DNA of 6,440 nucleotides from Nostoc sp. CHAB 5715 (GTDB lineage: Bacteria; Cyanobacteriota; Cyanobacteriia; Cyanobacteriales; Nostocaceae). The notes beneath the pieces are model-generated. The model was not told the origin of the DNA. It saw only the letters and a list, made by a program, of their open reading frames with translations, and made no database searches. This document shows, in pieces, positions 1-6,212 of this stretch. The stretch is from NCBI RefSeq assembly GCF_020829685.1, contig NZ_JAIVFR010000388.1, positions 1-6,440 on the forward strand. The letters run 5' to 3'. A program made the translations under genes and the position numbers. Each line of letters begins with the position of its first letter. The first letter of the stretch is position 1.

Positions 1-1235
1 AAAGTCGCTTGCGTCCCGATGATATCACCAAAGATTCTTGGAATTCCCAAAAAGTTGATTGGTTAATTTTGTCTGGAAAAACTTGTAATTTAGACATAGT
101 GCAGCGCCAAATCTACCAAGAATTTAGTAAGTCTCCATATTTTGTGTGGAATCCAGAACGAATTACCTTTGTGCTGGAATTTACCAAATTAGCCACCTCC
201 GCCGGTGCTTGCTATGCCGAAAAACTGCGAAGATTAAGATTCGATCCAGAAGAATCTAAAAGCTTGCTGCGTAAGGGAGCAAACCAGCTAGAAATTGATG
301 TCAAAAACCTGTTTTATTATTTACCCTGCAACTTCAAACGCAAAACTCAAAGTAATGATTTGCTAACTATATTCAAGGCTGGACAAGAACTTTATCAACT
401 AGCACCTTGGGAAACTGTCGCTAAGGTTCGTACTGCATGGCAAGGAATCCAATTAACTAATATTATTTACCGTCAAGACTACGAGGATGGAGATTTACGG
501 CTATGGGGTAGCTTCGACGGCAAAAACCTCATGAATAAACTGGGAATGCAAGAAGCAGAGTTTCTGAAAAAACTTAAAGTCCAGTTTGAAATTGACCAAA
601 CCCTTGAATTTAGTGTGTTGCTTTGTCAGGGAAATCCCCATTATTTAATTGACATTACTGGCATTGATTTGGAATCGGTAGTTTCAGAAAATTCAGCGCT
701 ATTTGCTGATGGTAAATTGAAATGGAATATTGCTGTAGAACGCTTCAATAAAGATTTAAATGATGGTGATATTGCCGTCAATGTTATTGAGTCCGCAACT
801 GTCGATCAACCAGATGCCTATCATCTTGTATTTGAAGTAGGAAATGATGGTAGTAAATTGTTTCAAAAATTTCACTATCTACGCGATGGCGTGACAGAAC
901 CAGGAACCGGGTTAATTAGTAATCCTTTACCTGCTTTCCCGCAAACTGGCCAACACACCTTCTATGTTTATCAAACAGATGCCGAAACCAACAGTAAAAA
1001 ATGGATAAGAATTGGCGCACTCAGCAAACCAGATGTGACAACAGATTACCCTTGCCAATATCGTGTAACTCTTGATGCTCAAGGTATTCTACGGATGCAC
1101 GCTGGTGAAGTCCCTTACTGGACATCAAACAGTCAAGAATGCCTCAAAGAAGAGGGATGCGTTTATCTTGCTGAATTAGAATTGCAGCCCAATGAAGTTG
1201 ATAAAGAACGCGATCCATTTTGCGGCATACATTAA
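1..1235 (+). CDS. Large protein, 5' part missing; C-terminal region with Hsp70-like features
   Basis: The frame is open to the left edge (first whole codon at base 3), so the gene almost certainly starts outside the window; the TTG at 9 has no visible ribosome binding site. Residue numbers here count from that TTG. Residues 16-70 (VDWLILSGK... NPERITFVLEFTKLATSAGA) resemble the last part of an actin/Hsp70-type ATPase domain, where a hydrophobic strand and Gly are followed by an amphipathic helix and an NP-x(n)-GA segment. Residues 312-366 resemble the Hsp70 beta substrate-binding domain: a TGQHTFYVYQ strand, then a LDAQGILRMHA strand matching the family's 'D-x-x-GIL-x-V-x-A' pattern. About 180 residues between them are unassigned. 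Cysteines occur at 27-type positions and near the C-terminus (378, 384, 405). SrfB-like proteins are another actin-fold possibility. The coding assignment is firm; the family call is inference from short motifs. Confidence 0.8.
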   Translation, partial: SRLRPDDITKDSWNSQKVDWLILSGKTCNLDIVQRQIYQEFSKSPYFVWNPERITFVLEFTKLATSAGACYAEKLRRLRFDPEESKSLLRKGANQLEIDVKNLFYYLPCNFKRKTQSNDLLTIFKAGQELYQLAPWETVAKVRTAWQGIQLTNIIYRQDYEDGDLRLWGSFDGKNLMNKLGMQEAEFLKKLKVQFEIDQTLEFSVLLCQGNPHYLIDITGIDLESVVSENSALFADGKLKWNIAVERFNKDLNDGDIAVNVIESATVDQPDAYHLVFEVGNDGSKLFQKFHYLRDGVTEPGTGLISNPLPAFPQTGQHTFYVYQTDAETNSKKWIRIGALSKPDVTTDYPCQYRVTLDAQGILRMHAGEVPYWTSNSQECLKEEGCVYLAELELQPNEVDKERDPFCGIH

Positions 1236-1245
1236 CTCTTGCATT

Positions 1246-1321
1246 AAACCTCTGCGTTGAAAAAATTAAGATTTTTAAACGCAGAGGGGCGCAAAGTAAA
1301 CGCAAAGGGGCGCAGAGGTTT
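1246..1321. repeat. Intergenic repeat: 21-nt tandem pair plus nested hairpin
   Basis: Two adjacent 21-nt units (1276-1296 and 1297-1317) differ at only two positions and are built on the core AACGCAGAGGGGCGC. Upstream, CCTCTGCGTT (1249-1258) pairs perfectly with AACGCAGAGG (1278-1287). Inside that stem AAAAAT (1261-1266) pairs with ATTTTT (1271-1276) around a 4-base loop. A competing 11-bp pairing links 1246-1256 with 1311-1321. There is no T-run after the stem, so a simple intrinsic terminator is not shown, although the stem lies 13 bases after the upstream stop codon. Interspersed elements with this core are common between genes in Nostoc-type genomes. Confidence 0.8.
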
Positions 1322-1362
1322 GCCAAGTTTAATTCGCTAAGAATCACGTATAAATAATATTT

Positions 1363-1370
1363 GGAGGTGA
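1363..1370 (+). promoter_or_regulatory. Strong Shine-Dalgarno fixing the start at 1376
   Basis: GGAGGTGA is a near-perfect complement of the 16S rRNA 3' end and sits 5 bases before ATG 1376. It rules out the in-frame TTG at 1361, which would place the ribosome binding site inside the coding sequence. It stands out because the other complete genes in this window show weak or no such site. Confidence 0.85.
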
Positions 1371-1375
1371 TATTT

Positions 1376-2467
1376 ATGCAGCACTTGCGTCAATTATTAG
1401 AGATAGAAAACTCAGAGTTAGCCCAATTACTGCGGTTTAGTTTGTATGGACTAGAGGCTACTTTAAATCAGGCTCGCACAGAATTTCCACTAGATCCAGG
1501 ATCTAAAATATGCGATGAGGTGCTGCAAGAACTTCATCGCCTGTTGGAACCTTCACCCCCACAGCAAAATACTGGTTGGGAAGATGCGCCAGATGAGTTA
1601 AAACTAAGTCACCTGCGGGAAGCTTTTGATTCTGACTCAGAACTTAGTTATTATCTCGGTAATTCCCAATTGCAAAGCATAACGGACTCAGATTTATGGA
1701 ATGAGATTCAACGCAAACTGCTGCGAGTACCAGAGGATTTAGCTGCAACTTGGCGATCGCGCACCTTAGATTTAGCCCAAGAAGTTGGTGCGATCGCAGA
1801 TAATTCTAACCTCTATCAACTTCCCTTTATCCGCGACGAAATTATCTACCCCGGACTTAGTGGTACTGTTGAAACTCAGGGATTATGCTTATACCAACAA
1901 GTACTTTCAAATCCTAAAAATACGCAAGGCAATGTATCCGATTTACCAACAGGATTCCTATTTTTATATATGAATTTTATCGAAATAGACCCAGATTTGC
2001 ATCATGCTTTAAAGAGCGTTTTTAGTTTCGATGTCATTTCTTTACACTCCAAAGCAGAACAGCGCGATCAATATATTGATGCTTTAAGCGATCGCTTCCA
2101 ACGCACCCAAAAAGCTGATAAAAATACTGATACCCTGTCAATCCTCCGTGCTTGGATTGACATGGACGAAGCGATACATTCCCTAGTATTTGTACCACCA
2201 GCTGAACGCTATTCTTGGTGGGGAAAGCTACAACATGAATCACGGCGCATCCTGAAGAAAGTCGCTGATGAAGCTATTAATGCAGGTAATGAAGTGCGAA
2301 TTCGCCAATTATCGGGACTTTATGCAGATATCTGTGCTTTATCCAAGGATGACTTACAACTAGACTGTGGTGGTATTCCTGGCGAAGTCTTAACTTGTCT
2401 TCGAGTATATGCGCGAATTAATCAGGAAGAATCCCCAGGTCGTGTAATATTTCGCTCATCACGCTAG
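1376..2467 (+). CDS. Protein of unknown function, 363 aa
   Basis: I do not recognise this protein. It is soluble-looking, acidic and mostly helical by eye, with no signal peptide and no long hydrophobic membrane segment. The first 60 residues are Leu-rich amphipathic helix (LLEIENSELAQLL...), followed by a Pro-rich break (LEPSPPQQ) near residue 55. A later block with EAIHSLVFVPPAERYSWWGKL (roughly residues 265-290) and the neighbouring basic helix HESRRILKKVADEA are the most distinctive segments. No catalytic motif, Walker A/B box or zinc-binding Cys pattern is visible. It follows the Hsp70-like gene on the same strand after a 140-base gap filled partly by a repeat, so co-transcription is possible but unproven. 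Two HIP1 octamers overlap its middle and one its later part, and its base composition matches the neighbours, suggesting a long-resident gene. Start chosen from the strong upstream ribosome binding site. Confidence 0.85.
   Translation: MQHLRQLLEIENSELAQLLRFSLYGLEATLNQARTEFPLDPGSKICDEVLQELHRLLEPSPPQQNTGWEDAPDELKLSHLREAFDSDSELSYYLGNSQLQSITDSDLWNEIQRKLLRVPEDLAATWRSRTLDLAQEVGAIADNSNLYQLPFIRDEIIYPGLSGTVETQGLCLYQQVLSNPKNTQGNVSDLPTGFLFLYMNFIEIDPDLHHALKSVFSFDVISLHSKAEQRDQYIDALSDRFQRTQKADKNTDTLSILRAWIDMDEAIHSLVFVPPAERYSWWGKLQHESRRILKKVADEAINAGNEVRIRQLSGLYADICALSKDDLQLDCGGIPGEVLTCLRVYARINQEESPGRVIFRSSR
1753..2095. repeat. Three HIP1 octamers (GCGATCGC)
   Basis: Exact copies at 1753-1760, 1790-1797 and 2088-2095, all within the unknown 363-aa gene. 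HIP1 is the highly over-represented palindrome of many cyanobacterial genomes and is useful here mainly as a marker of lineage and of long residence in the host genome. Confidence 0.95.
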
Positions 2468-2481
2468 TTTTCTAATTCTTG

Positions 2482-2535
2482 AGATTATGAGGCAAGGCAG
2501 ACGATTTTGCCAATCCCCGCCTTGCCTCATAATCT
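2482..2535. terminator. Perfect 17-bp hairpin between convergent genes
   Basis: AGATTATGAGGCAAGGC (2482-2498) is exactly complementary to GCCTTGCCTCATAATCT (2519-2535), leaving a 20-base loop. It begins 14 bases after the stop of the + strand gene and ends 23 bases before the stop of the - strand hli gene, the expected place for a shared bidirectional terminator. Neither side has a proper T-run, so the role is inferred from position and stem strength. An intergenic palindromic repeat is the alternative. Confidence 0.6.
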
Positions 2536-2558
2536 AATGAAGGTAAAAACGTTTAAAT

Positions 2559-2738
2559 TTATAAAATGCCCCAGAAGTGTAAAATCCCTTCACCAGAAAA
2601 CACTTCAAGCGCAACGGCAGATAAAAAACCAATCATTGCAAAACGACCGTTCCAATTTTCGCTCTGAGGAGTGAAGCCCCAGCGCAAAGCATTAGGATCT
2701 TCTGAAACCGAAGGCGTAGTCTTCTTAACGTCTGCCAT
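2559..2738 (-). CDS. hli: High-light-inducible protein (one-helix CAB/ELIP/HLIP family)
   Basis: A 59-residue protein read on the minus strand (begins MADVKKTTPS, ends HFWGIL). It carries the chlorophyll-binding signature ExxNGRxAMxGF as E27-N30-G31-R32-A34-M35-G37-F38, at the start of a single hydrophobic helix (about 33-48). The hydrophilic N-terminus contains the family's RWGFTPQSE-like segment (residues 19-27). Family knowledge: Hlips sit in the thylakoid membrane, pair to bind chlorophyll and carotenoid, and protect photosystem II assembly intermediates and chlorophyll synthase by dissipating excess energy. Length is normal for a cyanobacterial Hlip. The ATG at 2738 has only a weak AGAG (2747-2750) 8 bases upstream. 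It converges with the 363-aa gene across a strong hairpin, and an HLR1-like site lies upstream, fitting light-stress control. Which Hlip subgroup it belongs to cannot be decided here. Confidence 0.95.
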   Translation of the reverse strand: MADVKKTTPSVSEDPNALRWGFTPQSENWNGRFAMIGFLSAVALEVFSGEGILHFWGIL

Positions 2739-2769
2739 AAATAATACTCTGAGCTTTTATGTTGTAACA

Positions 2770-2797
2770 GTTATAACTACCTGTAAAGTAATGTAAC
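2770..2797 (-). promoter_or_regulatory. Candidate hli promoter
   Basis: On the minus strand a -10-like TATAAC (2775 to 2770) follows a -35-like GTTACA (2797 to 2792) with a 16-base spacer. This would give a leader of about 25 bases before ATG 2738. The match is moderate and the call rests partly on the coincident HLR1 element. Confidence 0.45.
2780..2797 (-). promoter_or_regulatory. HLR1-like element (RpaB-type site) upstream of hli
   Basis: Read on the minus strand, the site is GTTACATT-AC-TTTACAGG. The established HLR1 consensus is two imperfect direct repeats (G/T)TTACA(T/A)(T/A) separated by 2 bases. The first repeat matches 8 of 8, the spacing is exact, and the second matches 6 of 8. 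A further half-site, GTTACAAC, lies at 2768 to 2761. In unicellular cyanobacteria the response regulator RpaB binds HLR1 in hli promoters; overlap with the likely -35 region suggests repression in low light. Binding here is inference. Confidence 0.7.
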
Positions 2798-3055
2798 AGA
2801 TTTTTACGAAAATGCAACATAAACTCAAAGCAAAATTCTTTCCTATAAATTAAGGGTGGGTAATCCCTACTGGCTGGCAGATTAATATCTATACCATACC
2901 AACGTTTCCGAAGTCATGCTGGAAGCATTAACCTCGGTTACGCTACAGGAGCGGATAATGAAAGCATTGATGCTGATTTAGTCAGAGTATACAGCAATAT
3001 TTTTTAGCAAACAAATTGAATGCTTATATTAGCCCAAGTGTGACGATTTTTAATT
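2798..3055. other. Intergenic region between divergent hli and methyltransferase genes; possible coding remnant
   Basis: No complete gene is seen. A frame on the + strand is open from 2864 to the TAG at 3005-3007 without any ATG; its last 28 codons (from 2921) read like ordinary protein (GSINLGYATGADNESIDADL, then VRVYSNIF). This may be the tail of a decayed gene, but it is too short to identify. Upstream of the methyltransferase, TATATT-like sequence occurs near 3024 but with no well-spaced -35 box, so I do not call a promoter. Confidence 0.3.
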
Positions 3056-3937
3056 ATGCTCAAAAGCCCTCTCCGTTATCCTGGTGGTAAGTCGAAAGCA
3101 ATAAATCAAATAGTTGAATACTTGCCAGAGAGCTTTTCGGAGTTTCGAGAGCCTTTTGTGGGTGGTGGATCGGTATTTATTTATTTAAGACAAAAGTTTT
3201 CTCATATCAAGATTTGGATTAACGATTTAAACCGCGAACTCTTCTTATTCTGGAAATTTGTCCAGTCTGATATAGTCCAATTAGTTAAAGAAATTCGACA
3301 TATTAAACTTAAACATACAGATGGTAAATTACTCTTTACAGAATTAACTAGTGTAGATGTCAATAATTTATCTGATTTAGAAAGAGCAGTTCGGTTTTTT
3401 GTACTCAATAGAATTACTTTCTCAGGAACTGTAGAATCAGGCGGTTTTTCTGAACAAGCTTTTCATAAACGCTTTACTAATTCTTCAATAGAACGATTAG
3501 AAAAATTAGAGTATATTTTATCAGAAAATGTCCAAATTACTAATCTCGATTACAGTCACCTACTAAAACTAGAAGGGGAAGATGTATTTTTATTTTTAGA
3601 TCCCCCATATTTTAGTGCTACTAAATCAAAGCTATATGGTAAAAACGGTGACTTGCACACCTCTTTTGAACATCAGAGATTTGCTAACCTTTTGCAACAA
3701 TGTCATCATCGCTGGCTAATTACCTACGATGACTCACCGCACATTCGAGAAAATTTCCAATGGTCTAATATCTCAGAGTGGGAATTACAGTATGGGATGA
3801 ATAACTATAAGCAGAGTGGTGCGGCTAAAGGAAAAGAGTTATTCATTACTAACTACGAAGTTAAACTTGATTTGGAAAAAAAATCACAAGTTCAGAATAT
3901 TGCTAATCCAGCTTTGCAATTAAGCCTTGAGATTTAA
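3056..3937 (+). CDS. D12-class DNA adenine-N6 methyltransferase, orphan
   Basis: A 293-residue enzyme that transfers a methyl group from S-adenosylmethionine to the N6 of adenine in a DNA target. Motifs appear in the alpha-class (Dam-like) order: RYPGGK (residues 7-12, motif X region), REPFVGGGSV (31-40, motif I, AdoMet binding), INDLN (55-59), a central region likely including target recognition, DPPYF (182-186, catalytic motif IV) and LITYDDSPHIR (221-231), then GKELFITNY (259-267). Length is normal and all key motifs are intact, so it should be active. An in-frame TGA at 3041-3043 makes ATG 3056 the earliest plausible start; the ribosome binding site is weak. No restriction endonuclease or specificity subunit lies beside it. 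The gene is AT-rich (15 G/C of 60 at 3301-3360, against 27 of 60 at 4561-4620 in trpD) and contains no HIP1 site, which hints at horizontal or phage origin. The target sequence cannot be read from the protein; GATC is only one possibility. Confidence 0.93.
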   Translation: MLKSPLRYPGGKSKAINQIVEYLPESFSEFREPFVGGGSVFIYLRQKFSHIKIWINDLNRELFLFWKFVQSDIVQLVKEIRHIKLKHTDGKLLFTELTSVDVNNLSDLERAVRFFVLNRITFSGTVESGGFSEQAFHKRFTNSSIERLEKLEYILSENVQITNLDYSHLLKLEGEDVFLFLDPPYFSATKSKLYGKNGDLHTSFEHQRFANLLQQCHHRWLITYDDSPHIRENFQWSNISEWELQYGMNNYKQSGAAKGKELFITNYEVKLDLEKKSQVQNIANPALQLSLEI

Positions 3938-3945
3938 ACCTAACT

Positions 3946-3973
3946 TTGATAGTTTCCAATTTTCGGGTAGGAT
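3946..3973 (+). promoter_or_regulatory. Candidate trpD promoter
   Basis: TTGATA (3946-3951, 5 of 6 to the -35 consensus) is followed after 16 bases by TAGGAT (3968-3973, 4 of 6 to the -10 consensus). It lies between the methyltransferase stop and the trpD start and would give a leader of roughly 35-40 bases. No trp attenuator, leader peptide or T-box is visible in this short gap. Confidence 0.35.
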
Positions 3974-4017
3974 AACCCCATAGCTTTCAATATAGCTACA
4001 ACATACAAACCTTAGCT

Positions 4018-5085
4018 ATGATAACTTCCCCAATCTCTGCTCAAGAATCCTCTGCTAGCTGGTATGTTCTGCTACAACAATTAATAGATGGCCAATCCTT
4101 GTCCCGTACTCAAGCTGCTGAATTGATGCAAGGTTGGCTCAGTGAAGCGGTTCCCCCAGAGTTATCAGGGGCTATTTTAACAGCGCTGAACTTTAGAGGC
4201 ATTTCTGCCGACGAGTTGACCGGCATGGCTGAAGTATTACAATCTCAATGTTCCCCACTCAGCACTCAGCACTCACTACTCTCCACTGTAATTGATACCT
4301 GTGGCACTGGTGGAGATGGTTCATCAACCTTTAATATTTCTACAGCAGTTGCATTTGTTGCCGCAGCATCTGGTATACCTGTCGCCAAACACGGCAATCG
4401 TTCAGCCTCAAGTCTCACGGGAAGTGCAGATGTATTGGAAGCCTTGGGTGTAAACTTGAGTGCCTCTAGTGAAAAAGTGCAAGCCGCACTACAAGAAGTC
4501 GGGATCACTTTCTTGTTTGCCCCTGGTTGGCATCCAGCACTCAAGGCGGTTGCCTCATTACGGCGGACTTTGAAAGTGCGAACAGTTTTTAATTTGCTTG
4601 GGCCGTTAGTAAATCCCTTGCATCCTACTGGGCAGGTGGTAGGGTTATTTACTCCTAAGCTTTTGGCAACTGTTGCCGAAGCTTTACAGAATTTGGGCAA
4701 GGAAAAGGCAATTGTGCTGCACGGGCGAGAAAAACTTGATGAGGCTGGGTTAGGAGATTTAACTGACTTGGCGGTGTTATCAGACAAAGAAGTACAGTTA
4801 ACTACTATTAATCCCCTGGATTTGGATCTAACACCTGCTCCTATAGGTATGCTTCGAGGTGGGGATGTCCAAGAGAATGCGGTGATTCTGAAGGCGGTAC
4901 TCCAAGGTAAGGGAACTCAAGCACAACAAGATGCAGTAGCGTTGAATGCTTCTTTGGCGCTGCAAGTCGGGGGTACGATCGCACTCCTAGATCACGCCCA
5001 AGGGATTAAAATCGCTAAGGATATCCTACAAAGCGGGGCAGCTTGGACGAAGTTGGAGCAGTTAGTTGAGTTTCTGGCGAATTGA
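4018..5085 (+). CDS. trpD: Anthranilate phosphoribosyltransferase
   Basis: A 355-residue cytosolic enzyme of tryptophan synthesis (EC 2.4.2.18) that joins anthranilate to PRPP, giving phosphoribosylanthranilate and pyrophosphate. An N-terminal helical domain (about 15-75) is followed by the PRPP-binding loop DTCGTGGDG (93-101) and STFNIST (103-109). Then come KHGNRSASS (124-132), [10 protein letters not shown] (135-144), the [19 protein letters not shown] segment (182-200) and HGREKLDE (235-242), whose Asp-Glu pair is the second magnesium site in this family. All key motifs are present. It stands alone rather than in a trp operon, which is usual in cyanobacteria. Start ATG 4018 has no clear ribosome binding site. 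Residues 79-90, just before the PRPP loop, are encoded by tandem heptamer repeats and look like an insertion at a natural domain junction. Its 3' end overlaps the opposing protease gene by 71 bases. Confidence 0.97.
   Translation: MITSPISAQESSASWYVLLQQLIDGQSLSRTQAAELMQGWLSEAVPPELSGAILTALNFRGISADELTGMAEVLQSQCSPLSTQHSLLSTVIDTCGTGGDGSSTFNISTAVAFVAAASGIPVAKHGNRSASSLTGSADVLEALGVNLSASSEKVQAALQEVGITFLFAPGWHPALKAVASLRRTLKVRTVFNLLGPLVNPLHPTGQVVGLFTPKLLATVAEALQNLGKEKAIVLHGREKLDEAGLGDLTDLAVLSDKEVQLTTINPLDLDLTPAPIGMLRGGDVQENAVILKAVLQGKGTQAQQDAVALNASLALQVGGTIALLDHAQGIKIAKDILQSGAAWTKLEQLVEFLAN
4253..4287. repeat. Five tandem heptamers inside trpD
   Basis: The stretch splits exactly into five 7-base units, each ending in ACT: CCCCACT, CAGCACT (twice in a row), then CACTACT and CTCCACT. 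They encode [12 protein letters not shown] (trpD residues 79-90), in a linker that is short and variable in the TrpD family. The first unit is the same heptamer that fills the array at 6321-6440. The frame is preserved on both sides. Confidence 0.85.
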
Positions 5086-6079
5086 TTTGTGATCGCAATT
5101 GCGGGCGGAATTCTACCACATTACGTTTGATGGTGACATCGTAGTTACCAAAAAAGTCATGTCCTAAAAGTCCAGTTTCTAGTTCCGTACCTGCGATCGC
5201 TACTGCTACTCTATTCACTATTACCCCGCCAACTGCCATCGAATTAACATAGCCCACAGGAAATTCTACAGCCCTGGAACTGGCGGTATTTGCCTTAGCT
5301 TTCCCCACTGGCACTATTCCCAAGATATTGGCCATCTCTTGGGTAATTACAGTGCCACTGGCTCCCGTATCCACAATCATGTCAAATTGTTGCTGGCCAT
5401 TAAAGGTGACTTGGACAATTGGCGTTCCAGCAAGTCGCCTTTTAATCGGGGCTGTAAATACTTCCTGATCTGGAATTACCACTGCTGATGAGGGCAAAGC
5501 TGGTTTTGGTGGTAACGGGTTTATTTCTTGTGGAGGCGATAGAGGTGAGGTATACTTTGGTGCGGTTATTGTCTGAGGAACCACAACTACTATCCTCTTC
5601 GGTTCGGCAACGCGCACAGGGCGAGGATTAGCTTGCTGTTGAGCATATTTAATTTGGCGGCGATATTCAATGATTTTGGTTTGAGCGATCGCAAATTCTG
5701 GGCTTTGTCGCCGGACTCTTTGCATCAGAGCGATCGCATCTTGGTACTGATTCGCCACCAAAATCCAATCACCTGGAGATTGAGCAGATTGGCTGATACT
5801 CCAAGCGCCAACGGCTTTGTCTAGCCCCATCTCAAAAAGACTTGGTTCACTTTCAGACGGCTCTAGCGGCTCTAGCAGCTGTGCTTCTGGGGTAGGGGTA
5901 ACTGCTGGTGTTGCTGGTTCAACGGCAGGCTGTACTGATGCCTGCTCCCCAATTGGCACGGGTTGCTCATTGTCACCAGTCGCAGTGTTCCGTTGGTCTT
6001 CACTACAGGCAACACACAAAACCGCTAGAGCGCTTGATAGAAAAATTAGGGTTGCACGGGATAAAAAAGACTGAAGCAT
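5015..6079 (-). CDS. Retropepsin-like aspartic protease, probable lipoprotein with TPR-like segment
   Basis: A 354-residue protein read from ATG 6079. A GTG at 6115 is also in frame, but the ATG puts a typical leader at the terminus: Arg9, a hydrophobic stretch, then C22-V-A-C25, a lipobox-like end (Cys rather than Leu at -3, so not ideal). A Pro/Glu/Thr-rich low-complexity linker follows (about 29-80), then a helical TPR-like segment (about 82-150, with [11 protein letters not shown] and a following Ala-rich helix) and a Pro-rich linker. The protease domain (about 218-327) holds the catalytic D-T-G-A-S (237-241) and the LLGHDFF element (304-310) of clan AA single-domain proteases, which work as dimers. 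Location is likely envelope or periplasm; the substrate is unknown. The last 23 or so residues lie beyond the usual domain end and overlap trpD on the opposite strand. No good ribosome binding site is visible. Confidence 0.88.
   Translation of the reverse strand: MLQSFLSRATLIFLSSALAVLCVACSEDQRNTATGDNEQPVPIGEQASVQPAVEPATPAVTPTPEAQLLEPLEPSESEPSLFEMGLDKAVGAWSISQSAQSPGDWILVANQYQDAIALMQRVRRQSPEFAIAQTKIIEYRRQIKYAQQQANPRPVRVAEPKRIVVVVPQTITAPKYTSPLSPPQEINPLPPKPALPSSAVVIPDQEVFTAPIKRRLAGTPIVQVTFNGQQQFDMIVDTGASGTVITQEMANILGIVPVGKAKANTASSRAVEFPVGYVNSMAVGGVIVNRVAVAIAGTELETGLLGHDFFGNYDVTIKRNVVEFRPQLRSQINSPETQLTAPTSSKLPRFVGYP
5193..5737. repeat. Three HIP1 octamers (GCGATCGC)
   Basis: Exact copies at 5193-5200, 5685-5692 and 5730-5737, all inside the protease gene. 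None lies between 2096 and 5192, a span that includes hli, the methyltransferase and trpD. Confidence 0.95.
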
Positions 6080-6212
6080 AATTAATTTTAACCGCCCAAG
6101 CTTTGCCAAAGCCACTCCCGCTAATTTAATTCTCTTTTAATTTTAATTAACTATTCTAAAAACTTCCAATTGCTCAACTCATGGGATAATTAACAATCGG
6201 AGTATTGAGGAA
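6080..6212. other. AT-rich upstream region of the protease gene
   Basis: This leader/promoter region is rich in TTAATT-type sequence, especially 6080-6092 and 6121-6160. Several -10-like hexamers can be found on the minus strand, but none has a convincing -35 partner, so I call no promoter. No RNA gene or open reading frame of note is present. Confidence 0.5.

Noticed and set aside
1144..1347. 67-codon minus-strand frame with a repeated CAPLRL peptide
   Set aside because: The repeated peptide is simply the translated 21-nt intergenic repeat, and the rest is antisense to the Hsp70-like gene.
1361..1375. TTG at 1361 as start of the 363-aa gene
   Set aside because: The Shine-Dalgarno GGAGGTGA lies just inside it and is correctly spaced for ATG 1376.
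3938..4017. trp leader peptide or riboswitch before trpD
   Set aside because: The gap is only 80 bases, with no Trp codon run in a small frame and only a 4-bp stem (3965-3978).
4266..4787. 173-codon minus-strand frame within trpD
   Set aside because: It is antisense to strongly conserved TrpD motifs, has Ser/Ala/Pro/Lys-rich composition typical of a shadow frame, and no recognisable domain.
5817..6074. 85-codon plus-strand frame opposite the protease leader and linker
   Set aside because: Its Ser/Gly/Cys-rich content is the reverse complement of the Pro/Glu/Thr-rich linker; no ribosome binding site or family resemblance.
6080..6115. GTG at 6115 as start of the protease gene
   Set aside because: It would add 12 residues in front of a leader that already begins well at ATG 6079, with no better ribosome binding site.
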